A program made the translations under genes and the position numbers. A stretch of 64,000 nucleotides of DNA from Salinispora pacifica CNR114 (lineage in GTDB: Bacteria; Actinomycetota; Actinomycetes; Mycobacteriales; Micromonosporaceae). This document shows, in pieces, positions 9,140-17,876 of this stretch. Within the stretch, counting starts at the first letter, position 1, and every line of letters begins with the position of its first letter. Under the pieces are notes generated by a model. That model was not told the origin of the DNA and did no database searches. It was given only the letters and a program-made list of their open reading frames with translations. The stretch spans positions 10,089 to 74,088 of the forward strand of contig NZ_AZWO01000004.1 of NCBI RefSeq assembly GCF_000514775.1, given 5' to 3'.

Positions 9140-9991
9140 TCAGCGCAGTCGGCGGGCGGTGAAGCCCGGCGGTGGGCTGGCGATCGACTCCTGGGCCGCG
9201 ACCAGCTGAAGCTCCCGGGTACCCGCCGCCAACGTGGCCTCGAAGATCCGGAAGACGCTGGCGCTGGTGCGCTCCAGCGCGGTCGCGGGCGAGGCGGTGG
9301 TCCACAGGTGCGCGAGGTAGAGCGCGGCCGTGACGTCACCGCCACCATTCGGCGTGATCGGCAACATCGGTGTGGTCACCGCCCAGGCGCCCTCCTCCGA
9401 GACGGCCACCAGCTCCAGCTGCTCCTCCGGCAGGTCCCGGTGGAGCACGCTGGTGACCAGCACGTGCCGTGGACCGGTCGCCCGCACCTTGTCGACCGCC
9501 GCGAGTAGCTCCGCCAGCGTCTCGGTCCGACCGCCGGCAAGGTATTCCAGCTCGAACTGGTTGGGGGTGATGATGTCGGCGTTCGGCACGACCTCGTCCC
9601 GCAGGTACTCCGGGATGCCGGGACGAGCGAACATCCCCCGCCCCACGTCCCCCATCACCGGATCGCAGCAGTAGACGGCGGCGGGGTTCACGGCTTTCAC
9701 CCGGCGGACCGCGTCGATGATCACCTCACCCATCGCCGGGTCGCCCTGGTATCCAGAGAGCACCGCATCGGCCTGGGCAAGCACTCCACGGTCGCCGATG
9801 CCCGCGATGACCTGGGCGACATCCGCGGGTGCCAGCAGCGGCCCACGCCACGACCCGTAGCCGGTGTGGTTGGAGAAGTGGACCGTCAGTACCGGCCACA
9901 CCTCGTGCCCGAGGCGTTGCAGCGGAAAGACGGCGGCTGAGTTACCGACGTGACCGTAGGCAACCGACGACTGGATTGACAGGATTCGCAC
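9140..9991 (-). CDS. pdxY: Pyridoxal kinase
   Basis: This 283-residue ribokinase-fold enzyme phosphorylates pyridoxal, giving the PLP cofactor. N-terminal ILSIQSSVAYGHVGNSAAVFPLQRLGHEV is diagnostic, as are YCCDPVMGD, the ADIITPNQFELEYL segment and the C-terminal anion-hole/base motif NGGGDVTAAL, where GGGD replaces the usual GTGD. Its product would serve PLP enzymes such as the aminotransferase at 14211-15557, though nothing links them beyond proximity. Confidence 0.92.
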   Translation of the reverse strand: MRILSIQSSVAYGHVGNSAAVFPLQRLGHEVWPVLTVHFSNHTGYGSWRGPLLAPADVAQVIAGIGDRGVLAQADAVLSGYQGDPAMGEVIIDAVRRVKAVNPAAVYCCDPVMGDVGRGMFARPGIPEYLRDEVVPNADIITPNQFELEYLAGGRTETLAELLAAVDKVRATGPRHVLVTSVLHRDLPEEQLELVAVSEEGAWAVTTPMLPITPNGGGDVTAALYLAHLWTTASPATALERTSASVFRIFEATLAAGTRELQLVAAQESIASPPPGFTARRLR

Positions 9992-10111
9992 CCGACCATC
10001 ATCGTGGTTGGGGCCGCGCCAGTTCCCACCACCCCCGCCCCGGCGTGCCCGTTCAGCAGGACCGGCGCGGAGTGGAGGTAGTATCGCGGCAGCTCAGAAG
10101 GGGGACTCGAC

Positions 10112-10447
10112 ATGTCCGATACTACCCACGACCGGCCCACACCCGGCGCCGGCCGTCCGGACGAGGTGAGCGATCCACTGCTGTGGGGGCTGGCCCTCGG
10201 CGTGGCGGACGCGCACCAGCCGGACGCTACAGGCACCGACTGTGTGAACCTGCTCTGCGCCGGCCAGAGCTGGCCCTGCACCGCCTGGCAGTCCGCCCAA
10301 CGCGCGCTCCGCATGGCCCAGACCCCACCCGGGCAACGCCCCACCGACCCGTCGGAGGGGCGGGCGGACGAGTGGAACGCGCCCCACCCCCACCCGCCGT
10401 GGTCCACCGCGCCGGAGCAGCAGCGCCGCGGCGACATCGCCGCCTGA
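10112..10447 (+). CDS. Small hypothetical protein
   Basis: I do not recognise this 111-residue soluble protein. It starts with ATG after an AGAAGGGGG ribosome site, which supports translation. The middle (DPLLWGLALGVADAHQPD, then CVNLLCAGQSWPCTAW) holds three Cys and several Trp; both ends are Pro/Gly/Ala-rich and probably disordered. It is divergent from pdxY, with a hairpin after its stop. Confidence 0.65.
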   Translation: MSDTTHDRPTPGAGRPDEVSDPLLWGLALGVADAHQPDATGTDCVNLLCAGQSWPCTAWQSAQRALRMAQTPPGQRPTDPSEGRADEWNAPHPHPPWSTAPEQQRRGDIAA

Positions 10448-10491
10448 GCGCTGGCCATCGGGCGGCGGCGCCGCCGCGCGCACCGCTACTG

Positions 10492-10520
10492 GGAGGGCGT
10501 CGGGAGCACCGACGCCCTCC
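10492..10520. terminator. Bidirectional hairpin terminator
   Basis: Perfect 12-bp arms GGAGGGCGTCGG and CCGACGCCCTCC surround a GAGCA loop. It lies between the convergent small hypothetical gene and htpG and can serve both. Confidence 0.75.
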
Positions 10521-10527
10521 GCGCGGC

Positions 10528-12438
10528 TCAGAGGGTACGAGCGAGACGCTCGGCGAGGATCCGAGTGAAGCGGGACGGGTCAGCCAGTTCGCCTCCCTCG
10601 GCGAGCAACGCCATTCCGTACAGCAGCTCGGCGGTCTCCTTCAGTGACTCCTCGGTGGCACCCTGCTCCCGAGCTTTGCGCAACCCACTGACCAGCGGGT
10701 GCGTCGGGTTCAGCTCGAGGATCCGCTTGACCTGCGGTACCTCGTGCCCCATGGCGCGGTACATCTTCTCCAGCGTCGGCGTGATGTCCTGCGCGTCACC
10801 GACCACGCAGGCCGGTGAGGTGGTCAGCCGGGCGGAGAGGCGGACCTCCCGGACCTGGTCGGCGAGGGCACTGCCCAGCCAGGAGAGCAGGTCGGCGTAC
10901 TCGGTGCGCTGGCGCTCCCGTTCGGCCTCGGCCGCCGAGCGCTCCTCCTCGGTGTCCAGGTCAACCTGGCCCTTGGCGACCGAACGCAGCGTCTTGCCCT
11001 CGTACTCGCCGACCCGCTCGACCCACACCTCGTCGACCGGGTCGGTGAGCAGCAGCACCTCGAAGCCCTTGGCCCGGAACGCCTCCATGTGCGGCGAGTT
11101 CTCGATGGTGGTGCGGTTCTCGCCGGTGGCGTAGTAGATGTCGGTCTGGCCGTCCTTCATCCGCGTGACGTAACCGGCGAGGTCGGTCGGCTCGGCCGAG
11201 TCGTGGGTGGAGGCGACGGAGAGGAGTTCCAGGAGCGAGTCCCGGTTCTCCGTGTCGTCGATCAGCCCCTCCTTGACCACAGCGCCGAACTCGGTCCAGA
11301 AGGTGCGGTACTTCTCCGGTTGGTCAGCCTTGAGGTCCTTGACGGTGGCGAGGATCTTCTTGACCAGGCGGCGGCGGACCACCTGAATCTGCCGGTCCTG
11401 CTGGAGTAGCTCACGGGAGATGTTGAGCGACAGGTCGTGCGCGTCCACCACACCCTTGACGAAGCGCAGATAGCCCGGCATCAGCGCCTCGCAGTCATCC
11501 ATGATGAAGACGCGCTTGACGTAGAGCTGCACGCCACGTCGCCCCTGCGGGGAGAAGAGGTCCAGCGGTGCGTGGGTGGGCAGGAAGAGCAGCGCCTCGT
11601 ATTCGAACGTGCCCTCCCCCCGCATGTGCACGACCTCGAGCGGGTCGGCCCAGTCATGGCTGACGTGCTTGTAGAACTCGTGGTACTCGGCCGGTTCCAC
11701 CTCGTCGCGGGACCGCGCCCAGAGCGCCTTCATCGAGTTGAGCGTCTGCACCTCGGTGGTCGGCTCGCCCCCGTCGGCGCCGGGCTGCTCAACCGCCATC
11801 CGGATCGGATGGGCGATGAAGTCGGAGTACCGCTTGACGATCTGCCGAATCGTCCACTCGGCGGCGTAGTCGTGCAGGTTGTCCTCGGAGTCGACCGGCT
11901 TGAGGTGCAGCGTGACCGCCGTTCCCTGCGGAACGTCCGTGGCTGAGGCGATCGTGTATGTGCCCTCCCCGCTCGACTCCCAGCGGGTGCCATCGGTCGC
12001 CCCCGCCTCGCGGGTCACCAGGACAACGCGGTCGGCGACCATGAACGCCGCGTAGAAGCCGACGCCGAACTGGCCGATCAGCTCCTGCGACGCCTCCGCG
12101 TCGGCTGACTCGCGCAGCTTGCGGAGCAGCTCTGCGGTGCCGGACTTGGCGATCGTGCCGATCACCTGGACGACCTCGTCCCGGGACATCCCGATCCCGT
12201 TGTCCCGCACGGTCAACGTCCGCGCGTCCGGGTCGACCTCGATCGCGATGTGCAGATCGGCGGTGTCGACGTCAAGATCTTTGTCCCGCAGCGACGCCAG
12301 GCGCAACTTGTCCAACGCGTCGGAGGCGTTCGAGACCAACTCGCGTAGGAAGACATCCTTGTTCGAGTAGATCGAGTGAACCATCAGCTGGAGCAGCTGG
12401 CGTGCCTCAGCCTGGAACTCCAACGTCTCACTACTCAC
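10528..12438 (-). CDS. htpG: Chaperone HtpG (Hsp90 family)
   Basis: This 636-residue cytosolic ATP-dependent chaperone remodels client proteins. The GHKL ATPase domain has [16 protein letters not shown], the DNGIGMS lid-hinge motif and [13 protein letters not shown]; the middle domain contains [13 protein letters not shown]; a C-terminal dimerisation domain follows. The start is the GTG after AAAGGACAC, giving [18 protein letters not shown] as in other HtpG proteins. No HspR-type HAIR sequence was seen upstream. Confidence 0.96.
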
Positions 12439-12568
12439 GCCGTGTCCTTTCGTCCGCATATCCGGATCGTCGGCGGACAGTGACGCCCCCGACGACGTGT
12501 CGCCCGAAAGGATACGAGCACCGTCTGCGGGACGGGGGGGCGACGCCCCGACCGGCCGGTGCGCCTGA

Positions 12569-13828
12569 TCACGCCCGACGGTGCCCCTGCCCACGACGAC
12601 GCCGCCTCGGCTCACGACGGGGGTGGCGGGCCAAGCGCACGATCAGCGCCGCCAGCCCACCTATCCCGACCCCGACCCCGGCCGCGACCAGCAGCGGCCC
12701 GGGGCCGGTCAGCCCCTCCGGGAGCGAATTGTCGGCGGCGGGCCGGGCATCGGCGGCCGACGGCACGGCGGCTGGCGCGGTGGCCGACGGCGCGGCGGTC
12801 AACTCCCCCGGCTCGACGAGTCGACCGACCGACGTCTCCCGCGGCAGCGCGAAGCCCCAGTCGAGCAGGGCGGCACCCTGCTCCCAGCCACGCAACGGCC
12901 GCGCCTCGGCGCCCAGCAACGTCACCACCAGGCGCCGGCCCGCACGCTCGGCGGCGCCAACGTATGTGTGCCGGGCCAACGTGGTGAAGCCGGTCTTGCC
13001 ACCCAGCGCCCCTGGGTACTGGTCGATGAGGGAGTTCCCGTTCTGGATCTGGAATCCCTTCCTGCCGAGCGCCTCCTGGTCGGGGATCTGGTGGGTTTCG
13101 GTCAACGCATACCGCTGGAAGGCCGGCTCAGCGAAGCAGGCCCGGGCGATCAGCGCGAGATCGTACGCACTCGTGAACTGGCCCGGCCCGTCCAACCCGG
13201 ACGGGGTAACCGCGTGCGTCTGCCGGGCGCCCAACTCCTCAGCGAACTCGTTCATCGCGCGGACGCCCCCGGCTCGGCCCTCGGCACCGCCGCCGAGGCG
13301 GGCGAGGACATTCGCCGCGTCGTTGCCGGATTGCAGCAGCAGGCCAAGCCAGAGCGTCTCCACCGGATACCGCCCGCCGACGAGCAGGCCGACCGCCGAC
13401 GAGCCGGGCTCGATGTCCAGATCCTCCTTCGTCACCGTGACCACCTGCTGCGGGTCAAGGTCCGGCAGCAGGGCGGCGGTCAGCAGCAACTTCTGCACAC
13501 TCGCCGGGGTGGCGTACTCGTGCGGACCGCACGCACCCAGCACCTCACCGGTGTCGAGGTCCGCGACCAGCCAGGAGCTCGCGGTCACCTCGGGCGGCTG
13601 GGCTGCACCGGCCGGGACCACCAGGCCGGAGGTGGCCAGTGCCGCCCCGCCGACCACCTGGTCCTCAGCCACCGCCGGCGGCGGGGAGGGACGGGACGGC
13701 GTCGATGCCGACATGCTGGCCTGTGGGCACGGCACCACCGTCGGCGTGGGGGCGGCGGCGGCCGACGCGGGCACCAGGACGGGAAGTAGCAGGACGCTTG
13801 AGGCAGCGGCCAGTCGCCGATTTCTCAC
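12569..13828 (-). CDS. D-alanyl-D-alanine carboxypeptidase-like protein (peptidase S11), paralogue
   Basis: This 419-residue exported enzyme is a paralogue of the protein at 3304-4521. Both share the VVPAG-rich linker, SVQKLLLTAALLPDLDP (SxxK), LLQSGNDAANVLARLGGGA (SxN) and GGKTGFT (KTG) blocks. It has an N-terminal signal peptide (LAAASSVLLLPVLVPASAAAA) and a C-terminal helix followed by a cluster of Arg residues, indicating a membrane-anchored extracellular domain. Role: peptidoglycan pentapeptide trimming. Confidence 0.9.
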   Translation of the reverse strand: MRNRRLAAASSVLLLPVLVPASAAAAPTPTVVPCPQASMSASTPSRPSPPPAVAEDQVVGGAALATSGLVVPAGAAQPPEVTASSWLVADLDTGEVLGACGPHEYATPASVQKLLLTAALLPDLDPQQVVTVTKEDLDIEPGSSAVGLLVGGRYPVETLWLGLLLQSGNDAANVLARLGGGAEGRAGGVRAMNEFAEELGARQTHAVTPSGLDGPGQFTSAYDLALIARACFAEPAFQRYALTETHQIPDQEALGRKGFQIQNGNSLIDQYPGALGGKTGFTTLARHTYVGAAERAGRRLVVTLLGAEARPLRGWEQGAALLDWGFALPRETSVGRLVEPGELTAAPSATAPAAVPSAADARPAADNSLPEGLTGPGPLLVAAGVGVGIGGLAALIVRLARHPRREPRRRRRGQGHRRA

Positions 13829-13860
13829 GTCCGGGATCCTAGCTAATAAAGATCAGCAAA

Positions 13861-13910
13861 TCGGGCACGGGCACATACCGCCGTCGGGAGGTAGCGCCGC
13901 CCGTGCCCGA
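13861..13910. terminator. Hairpin terminator after the 83-residue gene
   Basis: Perfect 12-bp arms (13861-13872 and 13899-13910) enclose a 26-nt loop. It begins 3 nt after the stop of the 13913-14164 gene in its direction of transcription. Confidence 0.65.
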
Positions 13911-13912
13911 CC

Positions 13913-14164
13913 TCAGGCCAACGGCCGCTTGAGGTGATAGCGGTGCACCTCGGTGCTGCCCTGGACGTTGTTCACGTCCTCGGCCGCGGCGACCAGCTCC
14001 CATCCCTCACGCCCGACCCGGTTGAGGTGGGCGATCGCGGTGTCGCCGTAGCTGGTGACATCTCGGCGGGATCCGTCTGGGCCGTACCAGACGAAACTGA
14101 CGTGAAAGCTGCGGCCCTGCCCTTGGTAGCGGCGGACCAGCAGTGCGTATTCCCAAGCGACCAT
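13913..14164 (-). CDS. Small hypothetical protein
   Basis: This 83-residue protein starts at the ATG preceded by GGAG (MVAWEYALLVRRY). The sequence VREGWELVAAAED near the middle resembles the short DUF4177-type fold (a small alpha/beta protein with a GWELV core), but I am not certain of this. No signal peptide or membrane helix is present. It is followed by a terminator and lies next to the hpgT stop, so it could be a small separate gene read from its own promoter or readthrough from that operon. Confidence 0.6.
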   Translation of the reverse strand: MVAWEYALLVRRYQGQGRSFHVSFVWYGPDGSRRDVTSYGDTAIAHLNRVGREGWELVAAAEDVNNVQGSTEVHRYHLKRPLA

Positions 14165-14210
14165 GGACTCCATTATGGGTGTCCATCGAGGACCACCAAC
14201 AAGGGGGTGG

Positions 14211-15557
14211 TTACTCCTTGCCCTTCTGTGAACGCGAAGAGTCAACGTAGCCTGATCTCGCGTCCCGCCGCGTCACCTCGCCCGCGACCAGCTCAGCGAG
14301 CCGATCCAACCCGCGGTCGATGTCGTCCCGGGTGACCGCGCTGACCGACAACCGCAACGCGTGCACCGGCACACCATCGCCGTAGAAGTGCGCCATCGGG
14401 GTCCAGAGCACCCCATACTTCCCGGCGGAGCGGTGCAGCAGCGCATCGTCCACCGGAAACGGCACGGTGACCACCACGAAGAACCCGCCAGCGGGCACCG
14501 TCCAACGCACGGACGAGCCGGCCGGGAACCGGCTACCCAAGCCGTGAACCAGGTGGCGCAGGTTGTCGGCGTACACGGTGCGCTGGCGGACCGTGGCCGC
14601 CACCAGGCTGCAGTCGTGGGCGAGAAGCACGCCGCCGACCACCGCCTGGGCCACCGGCGAGGTATTCACCGAAACCATGCTCTTGACCTTGGCCAACTGG
14701 TCGGCGAGGAGACCGCTCCCCCCACCGGCATTCGGCACCGGCTGGTCGGCCACCACATAGCCGACCCGGGCGCCCGGTAGCACCGTTTTCGCGAACGACC
14801 CCAGGTAGACCACCTGACGATTGGTGTCCAAGGCCTTCAACGTGGGCAGCCGCCGGCTCTCCGTGACCGGGAAGAGTCCGTACGGGTTGTCCTCGATCAG
14901 CAGCAGCTCCTTCTCGGCGGCCAGGTCCAGCAGGGCCCGGCGGTCAGACAACGAGATGCTGGCACCCGACGGATTGGCAAAGTCGGGCATCAGATAGCAG
15001 GCGCGTGGGCGCAGCCCTTCGGCCCGGGCCTGGTCCACCTGATCGCGTAGGTCCGCCAGGTCCACCCCGGAGTCCGTCGTCGCCACCGGGCGAACCGGAA
15101 AATCCAGCAGCCGCGCCGCGCCGGTGAGCCCCACATAGGTCGGCGCCGCCGCGAGCAGGACGTCCCGGGGACCGGTGCGTAGCGCCCGCAACACCAGGAA
15201 CATCGCCTCCTGGCACCCGACGGTCACCACGATCGCCTCCGGGTCGACCGTCATCCCCTCGTCCACGGCGAGGTTCCGGGCGACCAGGTGGTGCACGATC
15301 CCCTTGGTCCGCCCGTACTGGAACAGGGTGCGACGCACCTGCCCCGAATCCTGCCCAAGGTCATCGACCAGGTGCTGCCGAAAGATGTCCAAATACCGGT
15401 GCAGCGCCGAGAACTCAAAGAACTCCTCGTACGGCCGGCCAGCGGCAAGCGACACCGCGTCCGGGTAGTCCTGCGCCACCTCGTTGAGAAAGTTCATCGA
15501 GTTCAGGGCCGGATCCCCGAGCGCCGGATGCAGATCGGCCAGGTGTAGTTCCATCAT
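14211..15557 (-). CDS. hpgT: 4-hydroxyphenylglycine aminotransferase (HpgT-like)
   Basis: This 448-residue fold-type I PLP aminotransferase resembles HpgT of glycopeptide and CDA clusters, which transfers an amino group (often from tyrosine) to 4-hydroxybenzoylformate to give 4-hydroxyphenylglycine. The N-terminus (LHPALGDPALNSMNFLNEV, then SLAAGRPYEEFF) is HpgT-like. PDFANPSGASIS, IEDNPYG and the PLP lysine in GSFAKTVLPGARVGY are visible. It overlaps the stop of hmo (TGATG), so the two are translationally coupled. An alternative is a general MocR-related aromatic aminotransferase; the adjacent hmo and the hmaS at 28 kb favour HpgT. Confidence 0.85.
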   Translation of the reverse strand: MMELHLADLHPALGDPALNSMNFLNEVAQDYPDAVSLAAGRPYEEFFEFSALHRYLDIFRQHLVDDLGQDSGQVRRTLFQYGRTKGIVHHLVARNLAVDEGMTVDPEAIVVTVGCQEAMFLVLRALRTGPRDVLLAAAPTYVGLTGAARLLDFPVRPVATTDSGVDLADLRDQVDQARAEGLRPRACYLMPDFANPSGASISLSDRRALLDLAAEKELLLIEDNPYGLFPVTESRRLPTLKALDTNRQVVYLGSFAKTVLPGARVGYVVADQPVPNAGGGSGLLADQLAKVKSMVSVNTSPVAQAVVGGVLLAHDCSLVAATVRQRTVYADNLRHLVHGLGSRFPAGSSVRWTVPAGGFFVVVTVPFPVDDALLHRSAGKYGVLWTPMAHFYGDGVPVHALRLSVSAVTRDDIDRGLDRLAELVAGEVTRRDARSGYVDSSRSQKGKE

Positions 15558-16666
15558 CACTGCACCGTCGTCGTCCGCAGTTGCCGTGCCGCCGCCACGT
15601 CGGCGCACCCCGCCAGCGTGAGCGCGTCCCGAAACTCATCAGCCAGTAGTGCCAGGGCCTTCTCGGCACCGGCCCGGCCACCGGCCGCCAACGCCCAGAG
15701 CAGCGGGCGGCCCACCAGGACTCCCCGTGCGCCGAGGGCGAGAGCCCGCAACACGTCCACTCCGCCCTGAACACCGCTGTCCAACAGCACCTCGCACCGG
15801 TCGCCCACCGCGTCAACGACCGCGGGCAGCGCGGTGGCGGTGGCGGGTGCGCCGTCCAACTGGCGTCCCCCGTGGTTGGAGACCACCACCGCGTCCGCCC
15901 CGGCCGCCACCGCGCGGGCGGCATCACGCGGATCGAGCACCCCTTTGACGACCAGCGGGACCGCGGTCCGCTCCCGCAGCCACTCCAGGTCGTCCCAGCT
16001 CACGGCCGGCGCGAAGACCGCACCGGTGTGCGCGGCCACGGCGGATACGCCCGGGGTGGCCGAGTGGGCGAGACTGTCCCGGCCGGTGGGTAGGTTCGCG
16101 GCGACCACATCCGCGGGAATGGCGAACGAGTTACGCAGGTCCCGCAGCCGACGGCCGAGAATCGGCACGTCCACGGTGAGCACCAGCGCGGTGCAGCCCG
16201 CCGCTTCGGCCCGGTCCAGCAGCTCGGCGACGAGCCCCCGGTCCCGCAGCCAGTAGAGCTGGAACCACACGTCGCCGCCGGCTCGCGCGACCTGTTCGAT
16301 CGGGATGCTGCCGAGTGTGCTGGCCACATATGGGATGCCGGCCGCGCCGGCCGCCGCGGCAAGGGCCAACTCCCCGTCGGGGTGCACCAGCCGCTGGTAT
16401 GCCATCGGCGCGACCGCCACCGGCAGCGCATGGGCCGCCCCCAACAGCCGGGCGTCGGTCGATGGCGTCGGCGAACCGCACAGTACGCGGGGTAGCACGC
16501 CGGTCCGGTCCAGGGCCCGTCGATTCGCGGCCAGCGTCGTCTCGGCGCCACTGCCGCCGGCCACGAAGTCCCACACCTCCGGTGGTAGTACCGCCCGGGC
16601 GAGGTCGGCGAAGTCGGCTAGGGCGACCGGCGGCTCGCCGGGCAGCACGACCGGCGGCTCAGTCAT
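15557..16666 (-). CDS. hmo: FMN-dependent hydroxymandelate oxidase-like enzyme
   Basis: This 369-residue TIM-barrel flavoenzyme belongs to the L-lactate/glycolate/mandelate oxidase family. In Hpg pathways Hmo oxidises 4-hydroxymandelate to 4-hydroxybenzoylformate. Motifs seen: DFVAGGSGAETT near the N-terminus, APMAYQRLVHPDGE, TVDVPILGRRLRDLRN, the catalytic His with flanking Arg in VSNHGGRQLDGAPAT, and the phosphate-binding DSGVQGG and GRPLLWAL. The 8-bp overlap with the upstream esterase and coupling to hpgT downstream indicate one operon. Confidence 0.87.
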   Translation of the reverse strand: MTEPPVVLPGEPPVALADFADLARAVLPPEVWDFVAGGSGAETTLAANRRALDRTGVLPRVLCGSPTPSTDARLLGAAHALPVAVAPMAYQRLVHPDGELALAAAAGAAGIPYVASTLGSIPIEQVARAGGDVWFQLYWLRDRGLVAELLDRAEAAGCTALVLTVDVPILGRRLRDLRNSFAIPADVVAANLPTGRDSLAHSATPGVSAVAAHTGAVFAPAVSWDDLEWLRERTAVPLVVKGVLDPRDAARAVAAGADAVVVSNHGGRQLDGAPATATALPAVVDAVGDRCEVLLDSGVQGGVDVLRALALGARGVLVGRPLLWALAAGGRAGAEKALALLADEFRDALTLAGCADVAAARQLRTTTVQ

Positions 16667-17609
16667 CGTCGGCCGATGTCCGACGGAAGCGGCGACGCAG
16701 GAAGGTCGCGGCCGCGGCCTGCGCCTGCCGGCCCGCTTCGAAGACGCCGGGCATGGTGAAGAAGCCGTGGACCATGCCCGGGTACCGGGTACAGACGGTC
16801 TGCACGTCGGCGAGGCGAAGCCGGTCGGCGTACCGTTCCCCCTCGGCGCAGAGCGGGTCGTACTCGGCGGTGACCACAAACGCCGGCGGCAGACCGGTCA
16901 GGTCACCGGCGAGTAGCGGCGACGCGAGTGGGTGTTGGGCGTCGGTCGGGTCGGCCAGGTAGTGGGACCGGTACCAGGCGACCGAGCGACGGTTGAACAG
17001 CAGCGGATCCGTGTCGCCGGGCGGCTCGATCGTCTGGTCGGTGTTCGGGTAGACCAACAACTGCGCTACCAGCCGGGGACCGTCCTGCTGGGCCAGCAGC
17101 GTGACCGCGGCGGCCAGGTTGCCACCCGCGCTGTCCCCGCCCACCGCGAGCCGCTCCGGGTCTGCGTCGAACTCCGTCGGATGCGCCGCGATGTGGCGCA
17201 GGGCAGCGTGGCAGTCTTGCACGGCCGCCGGGAACGGGTGCTCGGGAGCCAGCCGGTAGCCGACGGTGATCACCTGGCAGGGCACCGCGTTGGCCAGTCG
17301 CCGACAGACCCCGTCGGCGGTGTCGATGCTGCCCAGCGTCCACCCACCGCCAAAGAAGTAGAGCAGTGTCGGCAGCGGCCCGGTCCCGGCGGGACGGTAC
17401 ACCCGGACTGGTATCTCCCCGGCCGGTCCGGGGAGGCGCGCGTCGCGTACCTCGTGGACCGGCTCGACCGGGCCGGAGCCGGCCCGGATCGCGGCGAGGT
17501 CAGCCGCCCGGGCTTCGGCGAGGGTTTGCGTGTACAGCGGTGGGGTGCCGGCCGCCGCACGGCTCGCCCGGTACGCCTCCGCCTCCGGATGCAGGCTCAC
17601 ACCACCCAC
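16659..17609 (-). CDS. Alpha/beta hydrolase, hormone-sensitive lipase family
   Basis: This 316-residue esterase-type hydrolase has the nucleophile in VGGDSAGGNLAA, an acid in EYDPLCAEGE and a His in GMVHGFF. The oxyanion motif reads FFGGGW where the family usually has HGGG, an odd substitution. It is the first gene of the operon with hmo and hpgT (GTG start). It may hydrolyse an ester or thioester intermediate of the hydroxyphenylglycine-containing product or its precursor; that role is inferred from context. Confidence 0.8.
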   Translation of the reverse strand: MGGVSLHPEAEAYRASRAAAGTPPLYTQTLAEARAADLAAIRAGSGPVEPVHEVRDARLPGPAGEIPVRVYRPAGTGPLPTLLYFFGGGWTLGSIDTADGVCRRLANAVPCQVITVGYRLAPEHPFPAAVQDCHAALRHIAAHPTEFDADPERLAVGGDSAGGNLAAAVTLLAQQDGPRLVAQLLVYPNTDQTIEPPGDTDPLLFNRRSVAWYRSHYLADPTDAQHPLASPLLAGDLTGLPPAFVVTAEYDPLCAEGERYADRLRLADVQTVCTRYPGMVHGFFTMPGVFEAGRQAQAAAATFLRRRFRRTSADDD

Positions 17610-17837
17610 CCCGTGCCGTTTGGTCGCTCACTCACGGATGCTCCCTTCCCCTCGGGCTGACCGAGAGGTTGTCGATTCCACGTAGGAAGATGCCACCGCG
17701 GTGCCCGGTTCCAGGGCGCCGAGCCGGCGCGGTGTGCTGGAGGTCGGCGTAGCCGGGAGGGAATCCTGCCGGCCCGGCGGCTGTAGGGACGGTTGGCGGC
17801 CCCTCGATGTCCAGCACGGCACCTCCCCACGATACGG

Positions 17838-17873
17838 CGGTTCGGGCGACGGGGTCCTCCGCCGCCCGAACCG
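17838..17873 (-). terminator. Terminator of the SGNH hydrolase gene
   Basis: Perfect 11-bp arms CGGTTCGGGCG and CGCCCGAACCG around a 14-nt loop begin 3 nt after the stop of the 17877-19175 gene. The 227 bp beyond it up to the esterase start hold no convincing gene and should contain the esterase-hmo-hpgT promoter. Confidence 0.7.
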
Positions 17874-17876
17874 ATG

